64,000 nucleotides of DNA from DASUAS01 sp963750045 (GCA_963750045.1 CAVVPD010000004.1:673198-737197), one strand, 5' to 3'. Shown: positions 1 to 9,803, numbered from the stretch's first letter. Notes: generated by a model from the letters alone, not told the origin. Numbers and translations are program-made.

Positions 1-579
1 GCTGTGGCGGGGACGCTCTGGGCCGAGTCCTCCGAAGAGCACGCCTACTCGAGCCTCCGCTCAGCGCTCGGGCGACTGAGCCGGGTGGCTCGCGACGCGG
101 TCGTCGTCACCCCGCTCGACCTCCGTCTGGCCGACGATGTCGTCACCGACATTCGCCACTCGCGGGCGCTCGCCCACCGGTTGCTCGATCCCGGCGCGGA
201 GCTGGGCACCCCCGACCTGGGCGCGGAGGCGGTCTCCAGGCTCTCCTTCGACGTGTTACCCGACTGGTACGACGATTGGGTACTGGCCGAGGCCGAGGAG
301 TGGCGCCAGCTGCGCCTGCACGCGCTCGAAGCGCTCGCGGCCCGGTTGTTGACCGACAGTCGTTTCGGCGAGGCGACTGGCGCCGCGCTCGCCGCGGTCA
401 AGGCCGAGCCTCTTCGGGAGAGCGCCCGTGCCTTGGTGATCCGCGTGCACCTCGCCGAGGGCAACCAGTCGGAGGCTCTGGCGGAGTTCCGGCGCTTTCA
501 GTCGCTGCTCAAGACCGAGCTCGGCCTCGAACCCACGCCGCGCCTGCACGAGCTCATCGTCGAGCTGGGGAATCAGTAA
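1..579 (+). CDS. SARP-family transcriptional activator, C-terminal part (5' end outside window)
   Basis: The reading frame is open to the left edge, so only the last 190 or so residues are visible. The first 45 residues look like the end of a winged-helix DNA-binding domain (a serine/leucine-rich recognition-helix stretch). The rest is a BTAD domain built of TPR-like helices, ending in the typical 'ELGLEPTPRLHEL' motif near the C-terminus. AfsR/SARP proteins activate pathway-specific genes; the target here cannot be read from the window. No NB-ARC domain follows, so this is a short SARP or the end of a larger protein whose N-terminus lies outside. It is followed on the same strand by a 72-residue protein. 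Confidence 0.8.
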   Translation, partial: AVAGTLWAESSEEHAYSSLRSALGRLSRVARDAVVVTPLDLRLADDVVTDIRHSRALAHRLLDPGAELGTPDLGAEAVSRLSFDVLPDWYDDWVLAEAEEWRQLRLHALEALAARLLTDSRFGEATGAALAAVKAEPLRESARALVIRVHLAEGNQSEALAEFRRFQSLLKTELGLEPTPRLHELIVELGNQ

Positions 580-614
580 CGCCCAGGTGATGGCACGGTG
601 CGTACCGTGAGACC

Positions 615-833
615 ATGACCAGCCATCGCACCGGACTCCTGATCATCCGAGTCTGGCTCGAAGCGGGTTCGGAGGAACCGCTGCGAGCCAAGATCCGCCT
701 GACCGACGACGTCTCGGTCGGCATCGAACGGACCCTCACCCTGGCGCGCCCCGGCGCCGTGGAGGAGCTGGTGAATGGCTGGCTCCGAGGAATGATGGGG
801 GACCCGGCGGATCTCACGGAAACGAGCCACTAG
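615..833 (+). CDS. Small hypothetical protein (72 aa)
   Basis: I do not recognise this protein. It starts at an ATG 35 bases after the SARP stop and is soluble-looking, with no signal peptide or membrane segment. The sequence alternates hydrophobic and charged residues (LLIIRVWLEAG, then IRLTDDVSVGIERTLTLA), compatible with a small beta-rich fold. The same strand and short gap suggest co-transcription with the SARP gene, but there is no functional evidence. Confidence 0.55.
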   Translation: MTSHRTGLLIIRVWLEAGSEEPLRAKIRLTDDVSVGIERTLTLARPGAVEELVNGWLRGMMGDPADLTETSH

Positions 834-953
834 ACCTCTGAGCGTGGGATTTCGCCACTTTTAACAAGAATTACCACCGTGCGTCACGCATACGTCACGC
901 TCCGGTGCCGCAACTGGGCACACCATCGCAGCGAAATCCCATAGCGGAAGTAG

Positions 954-1802
954 TTGCTGGATGCCCGTTCGTTCCACTCCGAGCCACGCGTGGCGCGCTG
1001 CGCGCGCCGAACGTTGGCATTGGTCGCCGCGGTGACACTCTCGATGGCCGCGCTCGGCGCTGTGCTCCTGGTCGCCCGTCCCGACCCTGCGTCGGCGGCC
1101 ACGGTCTCGTTCTCCCAGTGCAACAACAGGGAGGCCGGACCCGCGGGCGCACCGTTGACGGTGACGTGCTCGGTCTCGATCGTCAATACCATCGACGCCA
1201 GCGGCGGAACCTCGTCCGTGGTCATCCTCAGGTCGTGCACGCTGAATGCCTGCACCGGTGACACGGCGAGCCCGTCCGACGTCATCAACGCCGTCCACCA
1301 GTGCAACGGCTCGGACAACGTGGGTGGGAGCACCACGATCTGCTCGGTCGACATCGTCAACAACATCAGCGCGAGCGCGCCTGCTGCCGCGACGGCGCTG
1401 ACCCTGAACCAGTGCATCGGCTCAGGCGGGGGTGGCGGCACCGACATGACCGCATGTATCCCCAGCTCCGACGGCTCGGCGACGGTGACCCAGTGCAACG
1501 GGTCGGGCAGCGGCGGTGGCGGGATGATGACCTGCACGGCCTCGGGCACGACCAGCGCCGCGTTCCCGGTGTCGGTCGACCAGTGCAACGGCTCCGAGAA
1601 CGGCGGCGGGAGCTTCATGACCTGCACGACGACGATCTCCAACAACCTCGTGGATACCGACGTCGCCAGTGGCTCGACGGGCACTGGCACGCCGGCAGCT
1701 TCGACTCCAGTCTCCCCCCCGGGCACCGACACCGGCCTCGGCGGGCCGGGAACGCCGACGGCGCCGCCGCCGGTTGCGCTTCCGCCCCGCCTCACGGGCT
1801 GA
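954..1802 (+). CDS. Secreted cysteine-rich repeat protein, function unknown
   Basis: The protein has an N-terminal basic stretch, a hydrophobic core (TLALVAAVTLSMAALGAVLL) and a likely signal-peptidase site after 'PASA', so it is probably exported. The mature part contains about five loosely repeated units of 35-45 residues. Each begins with 'QCNGS' or a close variant, passes through a glycine run and ends with a second cysteine ('MMTC', 'TAC', 'TIC'), so each unit could hold one disulfide. The last 60 residues are rich in Pro, Thr and Gly without cysteine, like a wall-spanning linker, but no LPXTG motif or final membrane helix is seen. The start is uncertain: TTG at 954 has a weak GGAAG before it, and GTG at 990 would give a tighter signal peptide. 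Function unknown. Confidence 0.7.
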   Translation: MLDARSFHSEPRVARCARRTLALVAAVTLSMAALGAVLLVARPDPASAATVSFSQCNNREAGPAGAPLTVTCSVSIVNTIDASGGTSSVVILRSCTLNACTGDTASPSDVINAVHQCNGSDNVGGSTTICSVDIVNNISASAPAAATALTLNQCIGSGGGGGTDMTACIPSSDGSATVTQCNGSGSGGGGMMTCTASGTTSAAFPVSVDQCNGSENGGGSFMTCTTTISNNLVDTDVASGSTGTGTPAASTPVSPPGTDTGLGGPGTPTAPPPVALPPRLTG

Positions 1803-1953
1803 TGGCCGCACACCACGGGCGACTGGCCGGGGTCCCGTACAGCCCCCACCCCGGCCAGTCGCCGCCCCCCGGCGCCGAACGCATCATGGGCACGGTTCCC
1901 TCGGCCGCTGGGCCAGAGGTGTGAACCTCCGCGTCCTGAGAGGGGATGCTCAA

Positions 1954-3783
1954 ATGCCGACGTCGATCGAGCCTGCGCGGCGTGCCAACGTGGTTGCCCG
2001 CCCGACCGCCGAGAGCGGAGTGTCACCGAGGTCGAGCGCGGAGTGGTTCCGTGCCCTCACCGAGAGCTCACGTGACATCGTCTTCGTCCGTGACGTGTTC
2101 GGGATGCTGTCCTACTGCAGCCCTGCCGTGTGGTCGTCGCTCGGCTATCGGCCCGAGGACCTCGAAGGCACGAACGAACGGGAGCTCATCCATCCTGTCG
2201 ACCTGAAGGTGCGCGATGGGCTCATCGCCAGGCTGCTGGAGACCGACACCGCGCAGCCGCCCGTCGAGCTGCGGGTGCTGACCAAGAGCGGCGCCTGGCG
2301 TTGGTTCGAGACGATCGACACCAACTGCCTCGACAACCCGGCGGTGCAGGGAATCGTCACGAATGCGCGGGACATCACGGATCGCAAGACGACCGAGATC
2401 GAGCTCATCGAGCTCAGCCTGCACGATGCGCTGACCGGACTGCCGAACCGGATGCTCCTCATGGACCGCCTGGCCAACGCGCTGACCCGAACGGCCCGGG
2501 CGCGAGACCTGATGGCGGTGCTGTTCTGCGACCTCGACGAGTTCAAGTGCGTCAACGACAGCGTCGGCCACGAGGGTGGTGATCGAGTGCTGATCGAGAT
2601 CACGCGCCGGTTCAAAGCAGCGATTCGAGGAACCGACACCGTCTCTCGCACGGGCGGGGACGAGTTCGTCATGGTGTGCGAGGGTCTCGGTTCCGTCGAC
2701 GACGCCACTGCGCTCGCGGCACGGGTTCGTGACTTCGTCGAGCTGCCGATCGTGTTCGACGACTTCGAGGCCGCCGTCTCGGTCAGTGTCGGGATCGTCA
2801 CCCTGGAAGGGTACGAAGCGGGGACGGCTGATCCGCTGATCGTTCTGCGCAATGCCGACGCCGCGATGTACCAGGCCAAGCGAGAAGGGAAAGCGCGTTG
2901 GGCGCTCTTCGACGAGACGCTGGTGAGCGCCGCCGCCCACCGCCGTGACCTCGAGCCCGAGATGCGTCGCGCGCTCGAGAACCGCGAGTTCGTCCTCCAC
3001 TACCAGCCGGTGTACGACCTCCGCGACGACGCCATCGTCGGGGTCGAGGCCCTGTTGCGATGGAACAGCCCGAAGCGGGGTCTCCTGCAGCCCGACGAGT
3101 TCATCGGCCTCGCGGAGGAGACCGGGGTGATCGTGGACATCGGTGACTGGGTGCTGCGGGAATCCTGTGCGCAGCTGCGGCGGTGGTCCGACGAGCTCGG
3201 CTGGCCGGGTTGGATGGCCGTCAACGTCTCGGGCCGCCAGGTGGCGCAACCCGGCCTCGCCTCCGCGGTGCACGAGAACCTCTCCGACTGCGGGCTCAAC
3301 GCCGAGCTGCTCCGGCTCGAGTTGACGGAGACCGCACTGCTCCGAGCCGGCTATTCGGCTGCAGCCGAGCTCGGCGCGGTGAGGGATCAGGGCGTCCACA
3401 TCGGCATGGACGACTTCGGTACGGGCTACGCGTCGCTGACCAACCTGCAACAGCTCCCCATCGATTTCCTCAAGATCGACCGGAGCTTCGTCATCACGCT
3501 CGACCGAACCGGAAGCCGCAGTGACCATGGCAACGCGATCGTCGCTGCGGTCGCGCATCTCGGTCAGGCGCTCGACCTCGAGACCATCGCCGAGGGCGTG
3601 GAGACCGCAGAGCAAGCCGAGCTCCTCCGTGAGTTCGGCTGCCCCTTCGCGCAGGGCTACCAATTCGCCCGTCCTGCACCTGCAGACCAGATCGCGGCGC
3701 TGCTCCGCTCCGTTCCCGGACCTGGATGCGGGCGTTCGGTCGGTGCCCGGCCGGCAAACCGCGTTCGGCGCCACTCCACCTGA
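1954..3783 (+). CDS. PAS-GGDEF-EAL bifunctional c-di-GMP turnover protein
   Basis: This 609-residue cytoplasmic protein has a PAS sensor domain (about residues 28-145), a diguanylate cyclase GGDEF domain (about 150-305) and a c-di-GMP phosphodiesterase EAL domain (about 315-575). The GGDEF motif is exact (residues 234-238). An RGTD inhibitory-site motif lies exactly five residues before it, so product inhibition is expected. The EAL motif is intact (365-367), as are DDFGTGYASL, KIDRSF and EGVET, so both activities look possible. No membrane helices are present; the PAS domain would sense a cytoplasmic ligand or redox state. The ATG at 1954 is chosen because AGGGG lies 8 bases upstream; an in-frame GTG at 1921 is an alternative. 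Confidence 0.93.
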   Translation: MPTSIEPARRANVVARPTAESGVSPRSSAEWFRALTESSRDIVFVRDVFGMLSYCSPAVWSSLGYRPEDLEGTNERELIHPVDLKVRDGLIARLLETDTAQPPVELRVLTKSGAWRWFETIDTNCLDNPAVQGIVTNARDITDRKTTEIELIELSLHDALTGLPNRMLLMDRLANALTRTARARDLMAVLFCDLDEFKCVNDSVGHEGGDRVLIEITRRFKAAIRGTDTVSRTGGDEFVMVCEGLGSVDDATALAARVRDFVELPIVFDDFEAAVSVSVGIVTLEGYEAGTADPLIVLRNADAAMYQAKREGKARWALFDETLVSAAAHRRDLEPEMRRALENREFVLHYQPVYDLRDDAIVGVEALLRWNSPKRGLLQPDEFIGLAEETGVIVDIGDWVLRESCAQLRRWSDELGWPGWMAVNVSGRQVAQPGLASAVHENLSDCGLNAELLRLELTETALLRAGYSAAAELGAVRDQGVHIGMDDFGTGYASLTNLQQLPIDFLKIDRSFVITLDRTGSRSDHGNAIVAAVAHLGQALDLETIAEGVETAEQAELLREFGCPFAQGYQFARPAPADQIAALLRSVPGPGCGRSVGARPANRVRRHST

Positions 3784-3847
3784 CCGACGAGCGCACCCGC
3801 GTCGGTCGTGACCCACGGGCGCGGCGCGAGATGCAAGGATTGCCGCC

Positions 3848-5741
3848 ATGAGCGGTTCGGCGACGACACCTCCGCCCACATCTCCGGGCGGAGCGGCTCC
3901 CATCGCCGAGTACGCCCTGCTGTCGGACTGTCAGGGCGCCGCGTTGGTCAGCCGCGACGGCTCGATCGATTGGGCGTGCCTTCCCCGATTCGACTCGCCC
4001 GCGGTGTTCGCCGGCCTGCTCGGTCACGGCGCCGGCCATTGGCGGATCGGGCCGCGGGATCCCCTGGCCGTCGAGCGGGAGTATCTCCCCGACACGATGG
4101 TGCTCCGCACGACCTTTCGATGCACGAGCGGCGTCGTCGCGGTCACCGACGCGCTGTCGCTCGGCCCGGACGAGCGAGGCCACGAGATCGGGACCGGGTC
4201 CCCGCACGTCGTGGTGCGCCGGGTCGACGGCGTCGAAGGAAGCGTTCGCGTGGAGTTCGAGCTCGCCGCGCGACCGGAGTACGGGCTCACGGCGCCGCTC
4301 CTCGCGCCCGACGGCAGCGGGTTCCGCACGCGCGGCGGTCCCCGCGCCTACGTCCTCTCGACCGGGGTGCCGCTCCACGACGACGCCAGCGATTGCACGG
4401 CCACGTTCGACGTCGCAGCCGGCGACACGCTCCACTTCGCGTTTGCGCTCGGCTCCCCATGGGCCGACGACAGCACTCGGCAGCTCTCCCAAGCGGAGAT
4501 CGCAGCCCTGCTCGACCGGACGATCGCCGCGTGGCAGTCATGGTCCGCGCTGCACCAGGCGTATGACGGACCGTACGCGGAGCTCGTCCGTCACAGCGGC
4601 CGGGTGCTCCAGGCGCTCAGCTACGCACCGACGGGCGCGGTCGTCGCCGCAGCCACGACGTCGCTCCCCGAAACCCCCGGAGGGCTCCGCAACTGGGACT
4701 ACCGGTTCTGTTGGGTGCGCGACGCGAGCCTGACGCTCGAGGCGCTGTGGGTCGCGGCGTGTCCCGACGAAGCCGGGAAGTTCTTCCGATTTCTCGCCAC
4801 CGCGGCCGGCGGTCACCTCCGATCCAGCGGCGCGCTCCAGATTCTGTACGGCGTCGGCGGCGAACGCCTCGTCGCCGAGTACGAGCTCGACCACCTCGAC
4901 GGCTACTGCGACAGCCGTCCGGTGCGCATCGGCAACGGGGCGTGGAACCAAGCCCAGCTCGACGTCTACGGCGAGCTGTTGAGCGCGGCGTGCCTCCTCG
5001 CGACCACGATCGGATCGTTCGACGAGGCCACCACGACCTTCCTCGTCGACGTCGCGAACGCAGCCGCCGCGCACTGGTCCCTTCCCGATCAGGGCATCTG
5101 GGAGGTTCGAGGACCGGCCCGCCACTTCGTGCACTCGAAGCTCATGTGCTGGGTCGCGCTCGACCGCGCCATCACCCTGGCCCCGATCCTGGGCGCCGAG
5201 GAGCAGACCAGTCGCTGGACCGAGACGCGTGAGGAGATCCGCCACGCCATCGAGTCGCACGGCTGGAACGAGGAAGCCGGCAGCTTCGTCCAGTCCTTCG
5301 GTTCCGACGCGCTCGACGCATCGGCGCTCATGTTGCTGCTCAGCGGCTTCCTGCCGCCGGGGGACCCTCGGATCCGCGCGCACGGTCGACGCGATCGCCG
5401 ACCGATTGACCGACGCCCGCGGGTTCGTCTACCGCTACCTCGCACCCGATGGCCTCGAAGGCGAGGAGGGGACGTTCGCCATCTGCACCTTCTGGCTCGT
5501 CGAATGCCTCGCGACCCTCGGAGAAGCCGGGCGCGCCCGTTCGCTCTTCGAGCAACTCGTCTCGTACGCGAACGACGTGGGACTGATGTCCGAAGAGATC
5601 GACGGCGCGTCCGGTGAGCTCTTCGGGAACTTCCCCCAGGCGTTCACCCACATCGGCCTCGTCAACGCCGCCTGGGCCATCGCGCAGGCCGAAGGCTCCG
5701 CGACCGCGGACGCGGGCCCGATGCGCGACGCTGCCCGATGA
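3848..5741 (+). CDS. GH15 glucoamylase/trehalase-like glycoside hydrolase (one frameshift)
   Basis: The N-terminus carries the domain typical of bacterial GH15 proteins ('LLSDCQGAALVSRDGSIDWA'). An (alpha/alpha)6 barrel follows, with 'NWDYRFCWVRDAS' at about residue 282 and the general acid in 'QLDVYGE' at about 376. The frame is broken near 5378-5381, where one extra C in a CGCGCGCACG run moves translation out of register. Reading on in the next frame restores the family C-terminus, including 'SEEIDGASGELFGNFPQAF', which carries the second catalytic glutamate, and ends at 5741. Without correction the gene would stop at 5617 after a meaningless Arg-rich tail. Substrate (trehalose, starch or dextrin) is not resolvable here. 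AAGGA precedes the ATG. Confidence 0.85.
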
Positions 5742-5792
5742 GCGAACCACCACGAACACCCAGGACCACGTGCATCGACCCGGGGAGCCCCC

Positions 5793-6140
5793 ATGCCAGA
5801 GAACCCTGACGTCGACCCGACCGTGCCCCCGAGCGGCACGGGCTGCGTCGAATGCCTGACGGCCGACGGGTGGTGGCTGCACCTGCGCCGCTGCGCCCGA
5901 TGCGGACACATCGGATGTTGTGATTCCTCTCCCTCGCAGCACGCGAGCAAGCACGCCGCGAGCACCGGGCACCCCCTCGTCCGATCCTTCGAGCCCGGAG
6001 AGGATTGGTTCTGGAACTACGTCACCATGGAGTTCGCCGACGGTCCGCCACTCGCTGATCCGAACCACCACCCGGTGAGCCAACCGGTACCGGGTCCCGA
6101 AGACAGCGTCCCACCCGACTGGCAGCGCCACCTCCACTAG
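5793..6140 (+). CDS. UBP-type zinc-finger protein
   Basis: This 115-residue protein has the cysteine/histidine pattern of a UBP (ZnF-UBP) finger: a CxxC near residues 18-21, 'CARCGHIGCCD' near 34-44, and histidines in 'QHASKHAASTGHP'. Eukaryotic versions bind the ubiquitin C-terminus. Actinobacterial single-domain versions are common but their ligand is not established. It lies 51 bases after the GH15 gene on the same strand. The ATG at 5793 follows a GGGGAG at short distance. Confidence 0.85.
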   Translation: MPENPDVDPTVPPSGTGCVECLTADGWWLHLRRCARCGHIGCCDSSPSQHASKHAASTGHPLVRSFEPGEDWFWNYVTMEFADGPPLADPNHHPVSQPVPGPEDSVPPDWQRHLH

Positions 6141-6286
6141 CCGAGATCGCCGCCAATGGGATCAGCGTGCGCATGCGCGGCACCGACGAGTCGGCCGCCT
6201 ACGGCGGGCGCGGCGCTGGTTCGGTCGCTCCTCGCCATAGACCGCTCGTCGCCTCCGAGCAATGGCCCCGTCCACGCCCGCGGGAC

Positions 6287-6958
6287 TCAGGCCAGTCCGG
6301 CGATGCCCTTGCCGATGAGCAGCGCTCCGAACACCGTGAAGAGGGTCACGCCCACGGCCACACCGTGTTCGACCAAGCCCTTGCGCCAGGTGTCGAGGAC
6401 GGGTTGCGCCTTCCCGGGAGCGAAGACGAGCAGCGCGACCGGCGCGGCAACGGCGACACTGGCGAGCGCGATGAAGATCGTCATCACCGCGACGGTTTCG
6501 CCACCGCCCAAGTTGCGTTGCGCGACCGACACCGACGCCGAGATCGTGAGGACGAGGTTCTTCGGGTTGAGGCCGGCCAGCAACGCCCCGAGCCCGATGG
6601 CCTGCACCGTCCCGAGCGTCGCGATCTTGGTCATCCATCTCGGCGGGGTGGGGAGCTCCCCAGGTCCGGGGCGGGTTCGCCACCGTCGATAACCGAGCAC
6701 GAGGAGCGCCACGCCCAACACGAGATGGAACGCCGACGCGGTGTCGGACGGCCCGCTCTTCGTGAAGTCCTGCGGGGTGAAGATGACGAGGGTGACGGCC
6801 GAGACGACCGCGAGGCCCAGCACCCAACCCAGCAGGAAGAGCGGTCCGTTCGATCGCGCCTTCGGGGTGAACAGGATCAGGATGACGGCCATGATCGGCA
6901 GCGGACTGATCGCGACGCCGACCGCCAACGCCAGGATCGATCCGATTGCTTCACCCAT
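6287..6958 (-). CDS. GAP-family (Sap-like) integral membrane protein
   Basis: The 223-residue protein has about six hydrophobic helices, starting with 'AIGSILALAVGVAISPLPIMAVILIL'. That early 'SPLPI' proline turn and the later 'GLNPKNLVL' motif are typical of GAP/Sap proteins, which are related to LysE-type exporters. The founding member in mycobacteria is needed for glycolipid addressing to the cell surface; here the cargo is unknown. The ATG at 6958 is preceded by GGAGAG. It converges with the zinc-finger gene and is transcribed in the same direction as the P450 operon to its right. Confidence 0.85.
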   Translation of the reverse strand: MGEAIGSILALAVGVAISPLPIMAVILILFTPKARSNGPLFLLGWVLGLAVVSAVTLVIFTPQDFTKSGPSDTASAFHLVLGVALLVLGYRRWRTRPGPGELPTPPRWMTKIATLGTVQAIGLGALLAGLNPKNLVLTISASVSVAQRNLGGGETVAVMTIFIALASVAVAAPVALLVFAPGKAQPVLDTWRKGLVEHGVAVGVTLFTVFGALLIGKGIAGLA

Positions 6959-7006
6959 GACGGTTCGCTCTCCTGCCCTCGTGTGACGTGACCGGCGTCG
7001 GACCGC

Positions 7007-8218
7007 CTACTGGTCGATGCCCTCGACGTCGACCAGGAGGTGGATCGGTCCGCGCAGGACGGAGCTCGGCCGGTACGGCGGAGGGTCGGTGACGAGACGC
7101 GGGTTCCGGAGCCGACGGCTCAGTTCGACGAGCGCGATCTGGGTCTCGAGCCGAGCGAGCGGAGCGCCGAAGCAGTAGTGGATGCCGCCGCCGTACCCGA
7201 AGTGCTGGTTCTCAGGTCGGTCGGGGATGAAACGCTCCGGGTCGTCGAACCGGAGCGGGTCCCGGTTGCCCGACGCGAGCAGGAGATGGACGTGCGAACC
7301 CTTGGGGATGGTCGTGCCGGCGATCTCGACGTCGGCGACGGTGCTCCGATTCGGCAGGTACTGCACGGGCGGCTCGTAGCGGAGGAGCTCCTCGACGAGT
7401 GAGGGTGCGAGCTCGGGCTCGCGGCGCAGACGGTCCAGCACATCGGCGTTTCGCAACAAGGTCAGCATGCCGTTGCTGATGAGGTTGACCGTCGTCTCGT
7501 GACCCGCGAGGAAGAGCAGGACGCCGCTGGTGGCGAGCTCCATGTCGTTCAACTTGTCGTCACCGGGATCGTTGGCCATGCGCGAGAGCATGCTGTCGTT
7601 CGGATTCGCACGATGGCGTTGGACGAGCCCCGCCAGGTACGTTCCGAGCGCGAGCTGCGCCTCGGCGCGCTGGCGGAGCAGGTCCTCCGCGCCCTCGACG
7701 CGGTCGGCCGCACCGAGGGTGGCGGTCAGCTTGTCGGCAGCCTCGCGGAACTCCGGCTCGTCGGCCTGGGGAACTCCGAACAACTGGCAGATGATCGTGA
7801 CGGGGAGGGGGTACGAGAACTGGTCGACGATGTCGACGCGTCCGCCGTCGCCGAGATCGTCGATCAGCCGCGCGACCACGTGCCGGATCTCCGGCTCCAC
7901 ACCCACGATCGTGTTTGGCGTCACCGGAGGACCGAAGTAGCGCATGACGAGACGCCGCATCCGGTCGTGGTCCGGCGCGTCCATGCTGATGAACGGCCGT
8001 ACCGGAGGCCGGCCAGGGGGCGGCACCGGCAGGTTGTCAGGGTTGGAGCTGACGCGCGGGTCGTGCAACAGCGCGGTGATCTCGCGGTACGTGCTCACCG
8101 CGTAACTCCCGTCATCGAGCTCCGTGACCGGCGACTCGCGGAAGCGTTCGTAGATCGGATAGGGGTTCGAGCGGCTCGCGTCGTCCGCGAGGTCGTGCAT
8201 CAGGGTGTCGTTGCTCAC
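7007..8218 (-). CDS. Cytochrome P450 monooxygenase
   Basis: This 403-residue soluble class I P450 hydroxylates a small hydrophobic substrate using electrons from the ferredoxin and reductase encoded just upstream. Visible motifs are the I-helix 'AGHETT' (near residue 240), the K-helix ExxR in 'EELLRYEPP', and the heme-binding loop 'FGYGGGIHYCFGAPLAR', with the axial cysteine near residue 349. The GTG start at 8218 overlaps the reductase stop as GTGA, showing translational coupling. The subfamily cannot be set by eye. The meta-cleavage cluster 4 kb away makes an aromatic or steroid substrate conceivable, but that is inference. Confidence 0.95.
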   Translation of the reverse strand: MSNDTLMHDLADDASRSNPYPIYERFRESPVTELDDGSYAVSTYREITALLHDPRVSSNPDNLPVPPPGRPPVRPFISMDAPDHDRMRRLVMRYFGPPVTPNTIVGVEPEIRHVVARLIDDLGDGGRVDIVDQFSYPLPVTIICQLFGVPQADEPEFREAADKLTATLGAADRVEGAEDLLRQRAEAQLALGTYLAGLVQRHRANPNDSMLSRMANDPGDDKLNDMELATSGVLLFLAGHETTVNLISNGMLTLLRNADVLDRLRREPELAPSLVEELLRYEPPVQYLPNRSTVADVEIAGTTIPKGSHVHLLLASGNRDPLRFDDPERFIPDRPENQHFGYGGGIHYCFGAPLARLETQIALVELSRRLRNPRLVTDPPPYRPSSVLRGPIHLLVDVEGIDQ

Positions 8219-9597
8219 GCCGGCACTCCTTCGGGTCGGATCACCTTCGCCCGCATCTCGTCCAACGCGTGCCCCGTCAGCACGACCGGCGGCGGATCGT
8301 AGGGCACCCACGGATGCGGGAACTCGGCAGGGACGGGCGCGGCTGCGGCCGAGCCGTCGAGGGCATGGAGATCGGGGGGAAACGGAGCGGCCGATTCGAT
8401 CTCGCCGCGGTAGAAGTCGAGCCACTTGGCATTGTCGAACGTCACTGCGGCGACGAGCCGCCCCTGGTGGCCGTATGCGGCCACCAGGCTGCGGTCGGCA
8501 ACGGATCCCTGCGTGAACTGGATCTCTTCCCCGTAGGTGGGCACGCCGACCGACTTGATGTTGAGTCCGAACTGGATCGACCAGAAGGTCGGGACCGAGA
8601 TGTGCGGAAGCCGGTCCATGATCGGGCTCACCATGTTGTGCGCCGCGATCCGCGCCTGGCCGACCGCGTTCTCCCAGTGCTCCAGCGCAAGGAACTGGTA
8701 GTCGTAGAGCGGATGCGGAAACCGCGTCACGTCGCCGGCCGCGAAGACGTCGTCGACGACCAGTCCGTCGATGTCGATGGCGCGACAACCGGCGTCCGTC
8801 GCGATGCCGAGCGGGCCCGCGGCGAGCCGGGAGTCGAGGAGCCACTCGGTGTTGCGCACCGCGCCGAGCGCGACGACGGCCACGTCGACGTCGAGACGGC
8901 TCCCATCCGACAACATCGCCTGGCGGAGCCGACCGTCCGCGTCGCCCTCGAGTGCGTCCACGGTCACGCCGCACCGCAGGTCGACGCCGTGCGCGCGTTG
9001 GATTTCGGCGGCGATCTCGCCGATCACGCCACCCAGCGCACCCGCGAGCGGCGCCGGTCCGCGCTCGACCAGCGTCACCGCAAGGTCGCGCTGGCGGCAC
9101 ACCGACGCGACCTCCGACCCCGTGAACCCACCCCCGATGACCAGCACCCGGCGGGGCCCGCCGTCCAGCAGCTCCACCAACTGCGCCGCGTCGGCGGCAG
9201 TGCGGATCGAAGCGACACCTTGGAGAGTCGCTTGCTCGGCGATCGGCCATGCGCGATTGCGCACGCCGGTCGCGATCAGCAGCCGGTCGTAGCCGACCTC
9301 GCGACCGTCGCCCAGCTGCACGACGGCGCGATGGCGGTCGAGCCCGACCGCAGGAACCCCGAGCAACCACTCGGCACCGAGATCCATCGCCCGGGGCAGA
9401 TGCGTTCGCCCGGCCGGGACACGACCCAGCAGCACCTGCTTCGAGAGGGGCGGTCGGTCGTAGGGCTCGGTCTCCTCGTCGCCGACGAGGATCAGCGAGC
9501 CCGCGAAGCCCTCGCGACGGAGCTGCTCCGCCGCGCGCAGCCCGGCGAGCGACGCGCCGACGATGACCACCCGCGAGTCGGAACCGAGGACACTCAT
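8215..9597 (-). CDS. NAD(P)H-dependent ferredoxin reductase (FAD)
   Basis: This 460-residue flavoprotein transfers electrons from NAD(P)H to the partner ferredoxin. It has two Rossmann dinucleotide-binding motifs ('VVIVGASLAGLRAAEQL' at the N-terminus and 'VLVIGGGFTGSEVA' near the middle) and the second FAD motif 'VFAAGDVTRFPHPL'. It ends with the C-terminal domain typical of rubredoxin/ferredoxin reductases of P450 and dioxygenase systems. The ATG at 9597 overlaps the ferredoxin stop (ATGA), and its own stop overlaps the P450 start (GTGA), so the three genes form one coupled operon. Confidence 0.93.
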   Translation of the reverse strand: MSVLGSDSRVVIVGASLAGLRAAEQLRREGFAGSLILVGDEETEPYDRPPLSKQVLLGRVPAGRTHLPRAMDLGAEWLLGVPAVGLDRHRAVVQLGDGREVGYDRLLIATGVRNRAWPIAEQATLQGVASIRTAADAAQLVELLDGGPRRVLVIGGGFTGSEVASVCRQRDLAVTLVERGPAPLAGALGGVIGEIAAEIQRAHGVDLRCGVTVDALEGDADGRLRQAMLSDGSRLDVDVAVVALGAVRNTEWLLDSRLAAGPLGIATDAGCRAIDIDGLVVDDVFAAGDVTRFPHPLYDYQFLALEHWENAVGQARIAAHNMVSPIMDRLPHISVPTFWSIQFGLNIKSVGVPTYGEEIQFTQGSVADRSLVAAYGHQGRLVAAVTFDNAKWLDFYRGEIESAAPFPPDLHALDGSAAAAPVPAEFPHPWVPYDPPPVVLTGHALDEMRAKVIRPEGVPA

Positions 9598-9803
9598 GGG
9601 GCCGTCGGCAGGTCCGCGTAGTCCACCAGGATCGCCTGGACCGGACACGCTTTTGCGGCTCGGAGCACCTCGTCACGCCGGCCGTCGTCGGGCTCGGGCG
9701 TGTACATGAGGGCTTCCTGGCCGTTGAACTCGAACACGTCAGGTGCGAGGAAGCAACACTGCGCATACCCCTGGCACAGGGCCAAGTCCACCACGATCCG
9801 CAT
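9594..9803 (-). CDS. [3Fe-4S]-type ferredoxin, P450 redox partner
   Basis: This 69-residue acidic protein has the CX5C...CP arrangement of P450-associated ferredoxins: Cys10, Cys16 (or Cys17) and Cys53 followed by proline. The missing fourth ligand of a normal 4Fe-4S motif suggests a 3Fe-4S cluster. It would pass electrons from the adjacent reductase to the P450. The ATG at 9803 is chosen over longer in-frame starts because GGAGGAG lies just upstream and the protein then begins 'MRIVVDLALCQGYAQC', the normal family start. Confidence 0.93.
   Translation of the reverse strand: MRIVVDLALCQGYAQCCFLAPDVFEFNGQEALMYTPEPDDGRRDEVLRAAKACPVQAILVDYADLPTAP

Noticed and set aside
884..2026. Minus-strand frame opposite the Cys-rich protein with Pro-rich repeats
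   Set aside because: The apparent repeats are only the antisense reading of the QCNGS units; the plus-strand frame has a signal peptide.
2068..3903. Long minus-strand open frame (611 codons) opposite the GGDEF-EAL gene
   Set aside because: No domain pattern, and it overlaps fully a gene with intact catalytic motifs.
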